Of a stretch of 64,000 nt of DNA, positions 9,034 through 19,428 are shown one piece after another. The DNA is taken from assembly GCF_019966535.1 (NCBI RefSeq), contig NZ_JAIMID010000007.1, forward strand, positions 1 through 64,000, read 5' to 3'. Position 1 is the first letter of the stretch. Each line of letters opens with the position of its first letter. The notes under the pieces were generated by a model. The model saw nothing but the letters and a program-made list of their open reading frames with translations. It was not told where the DNA came from and did not search any database. The position numbers and the translations under genes were made by a program. This stretch comes from Mesobacterium pallidum. GTDB lineage: Bacteria; Pseudomonadota; Alphaproteobacteria; Rhodobacterales; Rhodobacteraceae.

Positions 9034-10218
9034 ATGAAAAAGACAGTTAAGGCCCTAGCCCTCGCGGCCACCACCGCCCTGGCCGGCATGGCCAGCGCCG
9101 AAACGATGGGCGTCAGCGACACCGAGATCAAGGTCGGCGGCGCGCATGACCTCAGCGGCATCTTCGCGCCCTTCTCGGTGCCGGCGGTGTCGGCCGTGAA
9201 CGCCTATTTCGCCAAGGTGAACGAGGCCGGCGGCGTGCATGGCCGCAAGCTGACCTACATCGTCGAGGATCACGGCTACCAGGTGCCGAAGGCCGTGCAG
9301 GCCGCGAACAAGCTGGTCAACCGCGATCAGGTCTTCGCGATGCTGCTGAACCTTGGCACGCCGCACAACCTGGCAATCTTCCAGCTGCAGGGGCCCAAGG
9401 GCATTCCGAACGTGTCGCCGCTGACGTCGGCGCGGCAGATGGTCGACCCGCCGGCGCCGTGGAAATTCGCCGGCACCGCGTCCTATTACGATGGCGTGAA
9501 GGCGACGGCGAAGTACCTGATCGAGGAAGAAGGCGCCAAGAAGTTCTGCCTGATGATCCTGCCCACCGACTTTGGCAAGGACATCGAAGAGGCGGTGATC
9601 GACGCCGTGGCCGAGACCGGCATGGAGATGGGCGCGGAGCTGTCGCACAAGCCCGATGAAAGCGATTTCACCGGCGCGCTCGGCAAGGTCAAGGAATCGG
9701 GCTGTGACACCGTGGGCATGGCGCTTGGCGTCAGCCAGCAGATCAACGCGGTCGCCACGGCGCACAAGCTGGGCATGACCGACGTGCGCTTCCTCGTGTC
9801 CTCGGCCGGCTTCCACACGGTCGTCGCCAAGGGCCTTGCGGCGCAGGGCGTCATGGGCGGCGTCTATGCCGGAGCCGGCTGGCAGGATCTCGAGGCGCGC
9901 GCGTCCGAGCCGGAAGTGGCCGAGTGGATCGCGGATTACAAGGCTGCCACGGGCGAGGATTTCCCGGGCACCGGCGCGCTTCTGGGCGCATCGGCCGCGA
10001 TGACCTTCGTTCGGGCGCTCGAGGCGGCAGGCCCGGACCTGACGCACGAAAGCTTCATCGCCGCGATGGAGAGCCTCGATTTCACCGATCCGATCACCGG
10101 CAACACGACCACCTACAGCGCAGATGACCATGTCGGTGGCGACGAGGTCTTCGTGTCCAAGGTCGAGAACGGCAGCTGGGTGCTGGTCGAAAGCATCAAC
10201 ACCCACGGCGGCATGTAA
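9034..10218 (+). CDS. Periplasmic substrate-binding protein of the liv-type ABC transporter
   Basis: A 394-residue type I periplasmic binding protein (LivK/Peripla_BP_6 fold). A signal peptide covers residues 1-22 (ending GMASA), and the mature protein begins ETMGVSDTEIKVGGAHDLSG, the standard opening of the family. The start is ATG at 9034, with AAGGGAGGAAA upstream, a strong ribosome-binding site fitting the high expression expected of a binding protein. It closes the transporter operon and would deliver ligand to LivHM. Ligand identity cannot be read from the sequence. The length is on the long side, resembling family members linked to aromatic or amide compounds. Confidence 0.92.
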   Translation: MKKTVKALALAATTALAGMASAETMGVSDTEIKVGGAHDLSGIFAPFSVPAVSAVNAYFAKVNEAGGVHGRKLTYIVEDHGYQVPKAVQAANKLVNRDQVFAMLLNLGTPHNLAIFQLQGPKGIPNVSPLTSARQMVDPPAPWKFAGTASYYDGVKATAKYLIEEEGAKKFCLMILPTDFGKDIEEAVIDAVAETGMEMGAELSHKPDESDFTGALGKVKESGCDTVGMALGVSQQINAVATAHKLGMTDVRFLVSSAGFHTVVAKGLAAQGVMGGVYAGAGWQDLEARASEPEVAEWIADYKAATGEDFPGTGALLGASAAMTFVRALEAAGPDLTHESFIAAMESLDFTDPITGNTTTYSADDHVGGDEVFVSKVENGSWVLVESINTHGGM

Positions 10219-10225
10219 GACGATC

Positions 10226-10288
10226 GGCCGCGCCTTGCGGGGCGCGGCCAGCACATGCGGCGGCGCGACGGGGCAACCCGCCGCGCCG
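10226..10288. terminator. Two hairpins between convergent liv and cbb operons
   Basis: The first hairpin is a perfect 9-bp stem (GGCCGCGCC / GGCGCGGCC, 10226-10249). The second combines CGGCGCG/CGCGCCG with an inner CGGG-GCAA-CCCG tetraloop stem (10261-10288) and ends in TTT on the + strand. They fill the 78-base gap between two converging operons and probably terminate both, although no long T-run is present on the minus strand. Confidence 0.65.
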
Positions 10289-10296
10289 TTTGGCGT

Positions 10297-10953
10297 TCAG
10301 GCCAGCGCGGCGATGGTGTCGCGCACCAGCCGGGGCAGAATGGAAAAGTCTAGGAACGCCACCCGGTGCGGGATCGTGGCGACGGGCGTCTTCCGGTACC
10401 CCTCGGTGTAGAGCAGGAAAGGGACATCGGCGCACTGCGCCGTCTCGGCGTCGACCTCGCTGTCACCGACATAGACCTTGGGGCCGGCGGGCAGCGCGGC
10501 GAAGGCCGCGTGCAGCGGCGCCGGGTCGGGCTTGTGCTGCGGCAGGCTGTCGCCGCCGAGGATCGTGTCGAACATCGGCGTGAGGCCAAGGTGATCCAGC
10601 ACCGCCCGCGTCGGCAGGATCGGCTTGTTGGTGCAGATCCCCAGGGCATGCCCCTCGGCCCGCAGCACGCTCAGCGCATCCACGACGCCCGGGTAGGGCA
10701 CCGTGTTGTCCACCGCCGTCAGGTACCCGGCCTTGAAGACCGCCAGCAACCGGTCCTGCGTATCGTGGCCGAGGTCCCGCGCCGCCCGCATGCGCTGGAC
10801 AAAGACCGCCGCCCCGTTGCCGATAAAGCTGCGCGTGTCCTCCAGCGTGATCGGCGCGCGTCCTTCGGCGCTCAGCAGCCTGTTGGCCAGCACGTGGATA
10901 TCCGGCGCGCTGTCGATCAGCGTGCCGTCGAGGTCAAAGACGATAGCGGCCAT
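10297..10953 (-). CDS. cbbZ: Phosphoglycolate phosphatase CbbZ/Gph
   Basis: A 218-residue HAD-superfamily phosphatase that dephosphorylates 2-phosphoglycolate, the product of RuBisCO oxygenation. The nucleophile motif is FDLDGTLIDS (Asp7, Asp9), followed by a helical cap, the CTNKP motif II/III region and the VGDSEVDAE metal-binding motif IV. The start is ATG at 10953 with GGAGGG upstream; an upstream ATG at 10980 lies inside the preceding gene. It overlaps the redoxin stop codon by one base (TGATG). As the last gene of the cbb operon, the 2-phosphoglycolate role is strongly supported by context. Confidence 0.9.
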   Translation of the reverse strand: MAAIVFDLDGTLIDSAPDIHVLANRLLSAEGRAPITLEDTRSFIGNGAAVFVQRMRAARDLGHDTQDRLLAVFKAGYLTAVDNTVPYPGVVDALSVLRAEGHALGICTNKPILPTRAVLDHLGLTPMFDTILGGDSLPQHKPDPAPLHAAFAALPAGPKVYVGDSEVDAETAQCADVPFLLYTEGYRKTPVATIPHRVAFLDFSILPRLVRDTIAALA

Positions 10954-11507
10954 CACGCAGCCCTCCATTTGATCGAACATCCCATGGAGGGGACCTGTTC
11001 GCGCGGCCCCAACCCCGTTTCGGCGACCAGTTTCATCGCCTCGTACAGCTCGCGCGGCGCACCCTCGGGCGCCGGGTTGCGCCCCGAGGCGTCGAGCCGC
11101 CCGCGGTATTGCAGCCCGCCGCCCGCGTCAAGCCCGAAGAAATCGGGCGTGCAGGACGCGCCCCAGGCCCTGGCGACGGTCTGGTCGGCGTCGTGCAGGT
11201 AGGGAAAGGGCAGGTCCCATGCGCGGGCCATGCGGGCCATGTTGTCGAAACTGTCGGCCGGGTAGCTGTCGGCGTCGTTGGAACAGATCGCCGCCGTGCC
11301 GATCCCCAGCGCGGCAAGGTCGCGCGCGTCGCGTGTGATGCGGTCGATCACGGCCAGCACATAGGGGCAATGGTTGCAGATGAACATGATCAGCGTGCCG
11401 CGCGGCCCGCGCACATCGGTCAGCGACAGCAGGCGGCCATCGGTGGCGCGCAGGGTGAAATCCGGCGCGTACCAGCCAAAATCGCAGACGGGCGGGGTGG
11501 TGGCCAT
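10953..11507 (-). CDS. Thioredoxin-fold redoxin (AhpC/TSA-like) with CxxC, inside the cbb operon
   Basis: A 184-residue thioredoxin-fold protein. After a short N-terminal strand (PDFTLRATDGR) it shows CNHCPYV (Cys44, Cys47) at the peroxiredoxin/thioredoxin active position, and later ASCTPDFFGLD, the cis-proline region. There is no signal peptide, so it should be cytoplasmic. This group (redoxin proteins with CNHCPYV) is widespread, but its substrate is undefined. It sits between cbbY and cbbZ with a one-base overlap to cbbZ. A link to redox control of cycle enzymes is suggestive only. It is not a standard cbb gene. Confidence 0.85.
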   Translation of the reverse strand: MATTPPVCDFGWYAPDFTLRATDGRLLSLTDVRGPRGTLIMFICNHCPYVLAVIDRITRDARDLAALGIGTAAICSNDADSYPADSFDNMARMARAWDLPFPYLHDADQTVARAWGASCTPDFFGLDAGGGLQYRGRLDASGRNPAPEGAPRELYEAMKLVAETGLGPREQVPSMGCSIKWRAA

Positions 11508-11519
11508 GGGCTCTCCGGG

Positions 11520-12218
11520 TCAGGCGGCGCGGCGCGTGAGGGTGGCCAGCGCGGCAAGGGACGGGGTTTCGGAATAACAGGTTACACCGAACGCCGCCCC
11601 GGTGAAATCCTCGTGGTCGGTGTAGGCCGAGGGGCAGGCGATCACCGGGATGCCCGCCGCCTGCCCGCTGAGCAGCCCGTTGCACGAATCCTCGAAGGCG
11701 AGCGTGTCGGCGGCGGGCAGGCCCAGCCCCTTGAGCGCCAGCAGGTAGACGTCGGGCGCGGGCTTCTTGGTGGCCACCATGTCGCCGGCAGCGATCACGT
11801 CGAAGATGGCGCTGGCCGCGCAGCCCATGGTGGCGCGGATCAGCGCTTCCACGTTGGGCAGGTTGGTCGTCGTGGCCACGGCCAGCGGCAGGCCATGGGC
11901 CCGCGCATCGGCGATCAGCGACGCGATCCCGGGCCGCAGGGGCACGTCGCCCCGGGCGATCAGCGCGCCATAACGGGCGGTCTTGTCGGCATGGATCGCG
12001 GCGATGTCGACGGACGCAGGGTCGGCCCCGATCCAGCCGCACCAGGTGCGCATCCGTTCCTTCCCGCCGGTGGTGTGCAGGAGGTCGCGGTAGAGCGCCC
12101 GGTCCCAGTGCCAGCCCAGCCCATGCGCGGCGAAGGTGTCGTTGAAGGCGCGGCGATGCGCCTCCTCGGTCTCGGCCAGGGTGCCGTCCACGTCGAAGAT
12201 CAGCGCGCACGGCCTCAT
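11520..12218 (-). CDS. cbbY: CbbY, HAD phosphatase of RuBisCO misfire product
   Basis: A 232-residue HAD hydrolase of the CbbY family, which in Rhodobacter sphaeroides selectively hydrolyses xylulose-1,5-bisphosphate, an inhibitory by-product of RuBisCO. Motif I is FDVDGTLAETE (Asp9, Asp11), the cap contains LHTTGGKERM, and motif III/IV is KKPAPDVY followed by FEDSCNGL. It overlaps rpe by four bases (ATGA), and a 12-base gap separates it from the redoxin gene. Position next to rpe and cbbX matches other red-type cbb operons. Confidence 0.92.
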   Translation of the reverse strand: MRPCALIFDVDGTLAETEEAHRRAFNDTFAAHGLGWHWDRALYRDLLHTTGGKERMRTWCGWIGADPASVDIAAIHADKTARYGALIARGDVPLRPGIASLIADARAHGLPLAVATTTNLPNVEALIRATMGCAASAIFDVIAAGDMVATKKPAPDVYLLALKGLGLPAADTLAFEDSCNGLLSGQAAGIPVIACPSAYTDHEDFTGAAFGVTCYSETPSLAALATLTRRAA

Positions 12219-12907
12219 GCCGCCAGCGCCCCCCGCGCGGCGGCCCGGATCGCGCGGATGTTCTCGCCGTAGGGCGCGGGATTGTCCACCGACCCGCCCC
12301 GGAACACCGCCGAGCCCGCGACCAGCACGTCGGCGCCCGCCTCGGCCAGCCGCGGCGCGGTAGAGGGGTCGACCCCGCCGTCGATCTCGATATGCACGGG
12401 CCGGTCGCCGATCATCCGCCGCAGGGCGCGGACCTTTTCAGACATGTCGATGAATTTCTGCCCGCCGAAGCCCGGGTTCACGGTCATGACGCAGACGAGG
12501 TCGGCAAGATCCAGCAGCTGCGCCACCGCCTCGGCCGGCGTGCCGGGGTTCAGCGCGACACCCGCCTTCATCCCCGCCGCGCGGATCGCCTGCAGCGTGC
12601 GGTGGATATGCGGCCCGGCCTCGAGATGCGCGGTCAGGATATCGGCCCCCGCCTCGGCATAGGCGTCGATATAGGGGTCCACCGGCGCGATCATCAGGTG
12701 GACGTCCATCACGGTTTTCACGTGAGGCCGGAAGGCTTTGACGGCCGGCGGGCCGAAGGTGAGGTTAGGCACGAAATGCCCGTCCATCACGTCGACATGC
12801 ACCCAGTCGGCGCCCTGCGCCTCGATGGCGCGGATCTCGGCGCCGAAATTGGCGAAATCTGCCGAAAGGATCGACGGGGCGATCTTGATCGATGGGTCCA
12901 AGGTCAT
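12215..12907 (-). CDS. rpe: Ribulose-phosphate 3-epimerase
   Basis: A 230-residue (beta/alpha)8 enzyme converting xylulose-5-phosphate to ribulose-5-phosphate. Diagnostic stretches are [15 protein letters not shown] near the N-terminus, [17 protein letters not shown] (metal-binding His and Asp), [13 protein letters not shown] and the late EIDGGVDP (second catalytic Asp). It overlaps cbbX by four bases upstream and cbbY by four bases downstream. Within this operon it supplies ribulose-5-phosphate to phosphoribulokinase; the cbb-operon name would be cbbE. Confidence 0.95.
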   Translation of the reverse strand: MTLDPSIKIAPSILSADFANFGAEIRAIEAQGADWVHVDVMDGHFVPNLTFGPPAVKAFRPHVKTVMDVHLMIAPVDPYIDAYAEAGADILTAHLEAGPHIHRTLQAIRAAGMKAGVALNPGTPAEAVAQLLDLADLVCVMTVNPGFGGQKFIDMSEKVRALRRMIGDRPVHIEIDGGVDPSTAPRLAEAGADVLVAGSAVFRGGSVDNPAPYGENIRAIRAAARGALAA

Positions 12908-13836
12908 TCCGCGGCCTCCTGCCGAGCGGTCCGGTCGACGTCGAGCCCGCCGCGAAAGACGCGGCTGGCGCGGATGTCGGCCTCGGTGATGGTCGAAAGG
13001 GCGGCGGCGTCCAGCGGGCCCGCCGCCTCGGTGAACAGCCGGTTCGCCTGCCGCAGCCGCGCCCGGTCCAGCGCGTTGCGGATCGACCGGGCATTGGCGA
13101 AATGCGGCTGGGTGCGGCGCTGCGCGACATATTCGGCCATGGCGGCGCGCGCGCCACCGTCCAGCACGTAATTCTGCCCGCCCAGCATGGTCTCGGAGAT
13201 ATGCAGCAGTTCGCCGTCCGAGTAATCGGGAAAGTCGATGTGATGGGCGATGCGCGACCGGAAGCCGGGATTGGCGGAAAAGAACTTGTCCATCCGGTCG
13301 GCGTAACCGGCCATGATGACCACGAGGTCGTCGCGGTTGTTCTCCATCACCTGCAGCAGGATCTCGATTGCCTCCTGCCCGTAGTCGCGTTCGTTGTCGG
13401 GCTTCCAGAGGTAATAGGCCTCGTCGATGAAGAGCACGCCGCCCATCGCCTTCTTCAGCACCTCCCTGGTCTTGGGCGCGGTATGGCCGATGTACTGGCC
13501 GACGAGGTCGTCGCGGGTGACGCTGACCAGGTGCCCCTTGCGCACGTAGCCGAGCCGATGCAGCAGCCCGGCCATCATCTGCGCCACGGTGGTCTTGCCG
13601 GTGCCGGGATTGCCGGTAAAGGACATGTGCAGCGTCGGCGTCTCGTGGCTCAGCCCCATGGCCCGCCGCGCCCGGTCCACCAAGAGCAGCGCCGCCGTCT
13701 CGCGGATCCGCTGCTTGACCGGGGCGAGCCCGATCAGCTCCCGGTCCAGTTCCGCCAATACCTCGGCCACGCCCGAGGCTTCGTATTCTGCGGCCAGGTC
13801 CACATGGGTCGGCCTCGTCTCCGCGTCATCGGTCAT
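12904..13836 (-). CDS. cbbX: Red-type RuBisCO activase CbbX
   Basis: A 310-residue AAA+ ATPase that remodels inhibited form IC RuBisCO by pulling on the CbbL C-terminus. Walker A is GNPGTGKT (residues 75-82), Walker B is [11 protein letters not shown] (133-143), and the pore loop YIGHT (115-119) carries the tyrosine known to contact substrate. The arginine-rich sensor region [16 protein letters not shown] follows. Start ATG at 13836 has AGGAGG six bases upstream; an ATG at 13857 upstream lacks one. Length matches R. sphaeroides CbbX. Its presence confirms red-type RuBisCO. Confidence 0.96.
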   Translation of the reverse strand: MTDDAETRPTHVDLAAEYEASGVAEVLAELDRELIGLAPVKQRIRETAALLLVDRARRAMGLSHETPTLHMSFTGNPGTGKTTVAQMMAGLLHRLGYVRKGHLVSVTRDDLVGQYIGHTAPKTREVLKKAMGGVLFIDEAYYLWKPDNERDYGQEAIEILLQVMENNRDDLVVIMAGYADRMDKFFSANPGFRSRIAHHIDFPDYSDGELLHISETMLGGQNYVLDGGARAAMAEYVAQRRTQPHFANARSIRNALDRARLRQANRLFTEAAGPLDAAALSTITEADIRASRVFRGGLDVDRTARQEAAE

Positions 13837-13849
13837 CGCACGCCTCCTG

Positions 13850-13877
13850 TTCTTCATTGTTTACCAAATACCTCGGG
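13850..13877 (-). repeat. Recurrent GGTATTTGG...AATGAAG motif upstream of cbbX
   Basis: Read on the minus strand, the short cbbS-cbbX gap holds a G-rich run, then CCGAGGTATTTGG, then AACAATGAAG, immediately before the cbbX ribosome-binding site. It matches the copy in the livG-livF gap in order and spacing. A GC-rich self-complementary stretch (13878-13925, GGGGGGG / CCCCCC arms) lies just upstream and may form a hairpin after cbbS. Confidence 0.45.
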
Positions 13878-13970
13878 GGGTCTGGGGGGGGCAGGGCCCC
13901 CCAGCTCAGGTCTCTGCGCCATGCTCCTAGAGAGCATGGCGGCCGGGGGCAGCGCCTCTAACCCGTCCGC

Positions 13971-14360
13971 CTACGCCCGCGCGTCCCAGGCGTATTTCTG
14001 CGACCGGCCTTCGAAATCCGTCCGCTGCATGTGGAATTTCGGCTCATGCGCGGGCCGGTTGACGATGAAGGACATCATCACCGTCTCGAAGCCGCGGGTG
14101 TCGTCGAAGGCCTGCACGCGGATATAGGCGTCGGGGTGGGCCTTGCGGCAGGCGTCGAGCTCCATCATCGCACCCTTGGCGTCGCGCAGGTCGAACATGG
14201 GATGGCCCCACATTTCCCAGTAGGTGTTGCGCGGATGGGGATCGTCAGTGAACTCGAGGCTCACGGCCCAGCGGCGCGACAGGATATATTCGACCTGCGC
14301 GGTGATCTGGTCGTCGCTGAGGTCGGGAAGGAAGGAAAAGCATCCTTGGGTGATACGCAT
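13971..14360 (-). CDS. cbbS: RuBisCO small subunit, form IC
   Basis: A 129-residue small subunit starting [16 protein letters not shown], as in red-type proteins. The W(E)MWGHPMFDL region and the extended C-terminus ([13 protein letters not shown] region) match form IC/ID small subunits, whose C-terminal beta-hairpin fills the central channel in place of the plant betaA-betaB loop. The start is ATG at 14360 with GAAAGGA upstream. It is 175 bases downstream of cbbL, and that gap contains two near-identical palindromes that could tune the CbbL:CbbS ratio. The same frame reads open across the gap, but that upstream translation is not conserved. Confidence 0.95.
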   Translation of the reverse strand: MRITQGCFSFLPDLSDDQITAQVEYILSRRWAVSLEFTDDPHPRNTYWEMWGHPMFDLRDAKGAMMELDACRKAHPDAYIRVQAFDDTRGFETVMMSFIVNRPAHEPKFHMQRTDFEGRSQKYAWDARA

Positions 14361-14398
14361 CTCTTGGGTCCTTTCGGTCTCTTCGGGCCCTGCCGCCC

Positions 14399-14422
14399 AA
14401 GAATTTTCGTCCGAAAATTCTT
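14399..14422. repeat. Palindrome 1 between cbbL and cbbS
   Basis: A perfect inverted repeat with 11-base arms (AAGAATTTTCG / CGAAAATTCTT) separated by TC. It is AT-rich in a very GC-rich context and lies 39 bases upstream of the cbbS start. A second copy lies about 92 bases away. In RNA it would form an 11-bp hairpin. Confidence 0.85.
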
Positions 14423-14490
14423 GAGCCGTCGCGCGACCCGCTTGGATTGCCCCTGCATCAGGGCGGTGTCGGTTGCGGCCGGGTGCCGGA

Positions 14491-14516
14491 GAAGAATTTT
14501 CGTCAGAAAATTCTTC
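14491..14516. repeat. Palindrome 2 between cbbL and cbbS
   Basis: An inverted repeat with 11-base arms (GAAGAATTTTC / GAAAATTCTTC) and a GTCA loop, almost identical to the copy at 14399. It lies about 20 bases past the cbbL stop codon, so it could protect the 3' end of cbbL mRNA or attenuate transcription into cbbS. Two copies in one gap suggest duplication or insertion of a small mobile palindrome. Confidence 0.85.
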
Positions 14517-14535
14517 GTCCCCGCGGCCCTCAGGA

Positions 14536-16122
<1,587 letters not shown>

Positions 16123-17202
16123 TCAGGCGGCCGCCGCGGCGGCAGGCTGCGGGTCAAGCGCGCCGGCGGCATAGCGCGCCGCCATCGTGTCCATGGATAT
16201 CGGGGTGATCTTGCCGGCCTGTCCGGCCGTGCCGAACCGTTCGAACCGGTCGCGGCACAGCGCCTCCAGCTCTTCCATGGCGGGGATCAGGAACTTGCGC
16301 GGGTCGAACTCGGCCGGTTTTTCCACCGCCACCTTGCGGAACTGCCCGGTCATCGCCATCCGGCAATCTGTGTCGATGTTCACCTTGCGCACGCCCATCC
16401 TGATGCCGCGCTCGATCTCTTCGACCGGCACGCCGTAGGTCTGGGGCATGGCCCCGCCATGGGCGTTGATGAGGTCCTGCAAGGCCTGCGGGACCGAGCT
16501 GGAGCCATGCATCACCAGGTGCGTCTGCGGCAGCTTGGCGTGGATCGCGGCGATGGTGTCCATCGACAGGATCTCGCCGTCCGGCTTGCGCGAGAACTTG
16601 TAGGCCCCGTGGGACGTCCCGCAGGCGATGGCCAGCGCGTCGCAGCCCGTGCGCAGGACGAAATCGACCGCCTGGTCCGGGTCGGTCAGCAGCTGGTCAT
16701 GGCTCAGCTTGCCGACCGCGCCCGAGCCGTCCTCTTCCCCCGCCTCGCCGGTCTCGAGGCTGCCCAGAACGCCCAGCTCCCCCTCGACGCTCGCGCCGAC
16801 CGCATGGGCCGCGCGGGTCACGCGGGCGGTGATGTCGACGTTGTAGTCGTAGCTGGCGGGGGTCTTCATGTCCTCCTCCAGCGAGCCGTCCATCATCACG
16901 CTGGTGAACCCGTGGCGGATGGCCGACAGGCAGGTCGCGTCGTTGTTGCCGTGGTCCTGGTGCAGCACGATATGGTTGGCCGGGAACATCTCGGCCAGCG
17001 CCTCGACCATGTGGCGCAGCATGATGTCGCCGGCATAGGACCGCGCCCCGCGCGAGGCTTGCAGGATGACCGGGCTGTGGGTCGCCTCGGCCGCGCGCAT
17101 GATGGCGAGGCCCTGTTCCATGTTGTTGATGTTGAAGGCCGGCACGCCGTAGCCTTCCTCGGCGGCGTGATCCAGCAACTGGCGAAGCGTGATGAGAGCC
17201 AT
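16123..17202 (-). CDS. cbbA: Class II fructose-bisphosphate aldolase
   Basis: A 359-residue zinc-dependent aldolase that condenses glyceraldehyde-3-phosphate with dihydroxyacetone phosphate, and also makes sedoheptulose bisphosphate in the cycle. Zinc-binding and catalytic stretches include [30 protein letters not shown] and [10 protein letters not shown], and the late [11 protein letters not shown] phosphate-binding motif. The C-terminus ends in an alanine run. The start is ATG at 17202 with AAAGGAC upstream. A 117-base gap separates it from cbbL; only the cbbL ribosome-binding site is recognisable there. Confidence 0.95.
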   Translation of the reverse strand: MALITLRQLLDHAAEEGYGVPAFNINNMEQGLAIMRAAEATHSPVILQASRGARSYAGDIMLRHMVEALAEMFPANHIVLHQDHGNNDATCLSAIRHGFTSVMMDGSLEEDMKTPASYDYNVDITARVTRAAHAVGASVEGELGVLGSLETGEAGEEDGSGAVGKLSHDQLLTDPDQAVDFVLRTGCDALAIACGTSHGAYKFSRKPDGEILSMDTIAAIHAKLPQTHLVMHGSSSVPQALQDLINAHGGAMPQTYGVPVEEIERGIRMGVRKVNIDTDCRMAMTGQFRKVAVEKPAEFDPRKFLIPAMEELEALCRDRFERFGTAGQAGKITPISMDTMAARYAAGALDPQPAAAAAA

Positions 17203-17217
17203 GATATGTCCTTTCGG

Positions 17218-18423
17218 TCAGGCGGCTTGGTCGGCGCGCATCAGCGCCGCGATACCGGGGAGCGTCCGCCCCTCCAGCCATTCGAGGAAGGCCCCGCCGG
17301 CGGCGGAGACATAGGTGAAGTCCTGCGCGACCCCGGCCGCGTTCAGCGCCGCCACCGTGTCGCCGCCGCCCGCCACGCTGACGGCGCGGCCCCTGCGGGT
17401 CAGCTCGGCCGCACGGCGGGCCAGGGCCATGGTGGCTCGGTCGAAGGGGGCGAGTTCGAAGGCGCCGAGCGGCCCGTTCCAGAGGATCGTCGTGCAGCTC
17501 TCCAGCACCCGGGCGAAGCGTTCTGTCGCCTCGGGCCCGGCGTCGAGGATCATCGCACCCTCGGGGCAGGCGGTCGCGGCCACGCAATCATGCGGGGCGT
17601 TGGCGGCAAAGGTACTGGCCGCGACCACGTCCACCGGCAGGTGAATCTGGCAGCCCGCGGCCCGCGCCGCCGCCTCGATCTCGCGCACCGTGCCGATCTG
17701 GTCCGCCTCGTGCAGCGAGGCGCCCATCGGCGCGCCATGGGCATAGAGGAAGGTGTTCGCCATGCCGCCGCCGATGATGACGTGATCGACCTTGGCGACG
17801 AGGTTCTTCAGCACCGCGATCTTGGTCGACACTTTCGACCCGCCAACGATGGCCACGGCCGGGCGGCGCGGGCTGTCCAGCGCGGCGGTCAGGGCCGTCA
17901 CCTCCTCGAGCAGCAGCGGGCCGGGATAGGCGGGCAGGTGGCGCGTGATTCCTTCGGTCGAGGCATGGGCCCGGTGCGCACAGGAAAAGGCGTCGTTGAC
18001 GTAGAGGTCCCCCAGCCGGGCCAGCGCGGCGGAGAACGCCGGATCATTGGCCGTCTCGCCGGGATTGTAGCGCAGGTTCTCGCAGAGCAGCGCCTCTCCG
18101 TCGCGCAGCGTCTCGCTGTGCAGCACCGCGCCGTCGGTCGCGACGGTGTCCGAGAACCGCACCGGCACCCCCAGCGCCTCGGCCAGCCGGTCGCGCAGCT
18201 TGTCGACGGAATAGGCCGGGTCATGCTCGTTCGCCCTGGGGCGGCCGAAATGGGTCACGATGACCAGCCGGGCGCCTCGGGCGAGCAGGGGGCGCATGCC
18301 GTCGGCAAACCGGTCGATCCGAGTGGCATCGGTGATCGTGCTGCCGTCCATCGGCACGTTGAGGTCGGCGCGCACCAGCAGGCGCTTGCCGCGCACGTCG
18401 ACATCCAGGATCGAGGGCAGCAT
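17218..18423 (-). CDS. pgk: Phosphoglycerate kinase
   Basis: A 401-residue two-domain kinase forming 1,3-bisphosphoglycerate. The substrate-binding N-domain has RADLNVPMDG and THFGRPR, and the nucleotide-binding C-domain has GGSKVSTKIAVL, GGGMANTF and the terminal SVAGGGDTVAAL glycine-rich loop. The usual PGK glycine-proline-rich segment WNGPLGAFE is present. The start ATG at 18423 overlaps the gap stop codon by one base (TGATG). As a cbb-operon copy (cbbK) it works in the gluconeogenic direction; a separate glycolytic copy may exist elsewhere. Confidence 0.96.
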   Translation of the reverse strand: MLPSILDVDVRGKRLLVRADLNVPMDGSTITDATRIDRFADGMRPLLARGARLVIVTHFGRPRANEHDPAYSVDKLRDRLAEALGVPVRFSDTVATDGAVLHSETLRDGEALLCENLRYNPGETANDPAFSAALARLGDLYVNDAFSCAHRAHASTEGITRHLPAYPGPLLLEEVTALTAALDSPRRPAVAIVGGSKVSTKIAVLKNLVAKVDHVIIGGGMANTFLYAHGAPMGASLHEADQIGTVREIEAAARAAGCQIHLPVDVVAASTFAANAPHDCVAATACPEGAMILDAGPEATERFARVLESCTTILWNGPLGAFELAPFDRATMALARRAAELTRRGRAVSVAGGGDTVAALNAAGVAQDFTYVSAAGGAFLEWLEGRTLPGIAALMRADQAA

Positions 18424-19424
18424 CAGATCAGCCTCCCCATGGCGACGGCCGTGTCGGCCATGCGGTTCGAAAAGCCCCATTCGTTGTCGTACCAGGACAG
18501 GATGCGGACCATGCGGCCCTCCATCACCCTGGTCTGGTCCATGTGGAAGATCGACGAGCGCGGGTCGTGGTTGAAATCCATCGACACGTTGGCGCGGTCG
18601 GTATAGCCCAGCACGCCCTTGAGCGGGCCGTCGGCGGCGGCGCGGATGGCGTCGTTGACCTCTTGCGTGGTGGTGTCGCGGCTGGCCTCGAAAACGAGGT
18701 CCACGACCGAGACATTGGGCGTCGGCACCCGGATCGCCACCCCGTCGAGCTTGCCGTCGAGCTCGGGCAGCACGAGGCCGACGGCCTTGGCGGCCCCGGT
18801 GGAGGTGGGGATCATCGACAGCCCCGCGGCGCGGGCGCGGTAGAGGTCGGAATGCATCGTGTCCAGCGTCGGCTGGTCGCCGGTGTAGCTGTGGATCGTG
18901 GTCATGAAGCCCTTTTCGATCCCGATGGCGTCATGCAGCGCCTTGGCGACCGGGGACAGGCAGTTCGTCGTGCAGGAGGCGTTCGACACGACCACGTGTT
19001 CGGGCCGCAGCTCGCGGTGGTTGACGCCGAAGACCACGGTCTTGTCGGCGCCGGTCGCGGGGGCGCTGACCAGCACGCGCTTGGACCCGTTCTGCAAATG
19101 CAGCGCGGCCTTCTCGCGGACGGTGAAGAAGCCGGTGCATTCCAGCGCCACGTCCACGCCCGCCCACGGAAGCCTGGCGGGGTCGCGCTCGGCCGTCACC
19201 TCGATCGGGCCCCGCCCGAGGTCGATGGTGTTGCCGACGACGCGCACCTCGCCGGGGAACCGGCCGTGGACGCTGTCGAATTGCAGCAGGTGGGCGTTGG
19301 TCTCGACCGGGCCGAGGTCGTTGATCGCGACGACTTCGATATCGTTACGGTTCGTTTCTGAAATGGCGCGCAGCACGTTGCGCCCGATGCGGCCAAAGCC
19401 GTTGATGGCAACCCTGGTGGTCAT
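18423..19424 (-). CDS. gap: Glyceraldehyde-3-phosphate dehydrogenase, type I
   Basis: A 333-residue GAPDH. The Rossmann fingerprint is [14 protein letters not shown], the catalytic cysteine is Cys151 in [12 protein letters not shown], and the partner histidine region is SYTGDQ. Asp36 in VAINDLGP is at the position that favours NAD over NADP. It lies between tkt (four-base gap) and pgk (one-base overlap), so it is the dedicated Calvin-cycle enzyme (cbbG) of this operon. Its ribosome-binding site, AAGGAG, lies within the end of tkt. Confidence 0.96.
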   Translation of the reverse strand: MTTRVAINGFGRIGRNVLRAISETNRNDIEVVAINDLGPVETNAHLLQFDSVHGRFPGEVRVVGNTIDLGRGPIEVTAERDPARLPWAGVDVALECTGFFTVREKAALHLQNGSKRVLVSAPATGADKTVVFGVNHRELRPEHVVVSNASCTTNCLSPVAKALHDAIGIEKGFMTTIHSYTGDQPTLDTMHSDLYRARAAGLSMIPTSTGAAKAVGLVLPELDGKLDGVAIRVPTPNVSVVDLVFEASRDTTTQEVNDAIRAAADGPLKGVLGYTDRANVSMDFNHDPRSSIFHMDQTRVMEGRMVRILSWYDNEWGFSNRMADTAVAMGRLI

Positions 19425-19428
19425 GCTC

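Noticed and set aside
7053..9161. 702-codon minus-strand frame over the acyl-CoA synthetase gene
   Set aside because: Shadow of a clearly identified + strand gene; composition typical of antisense frames.
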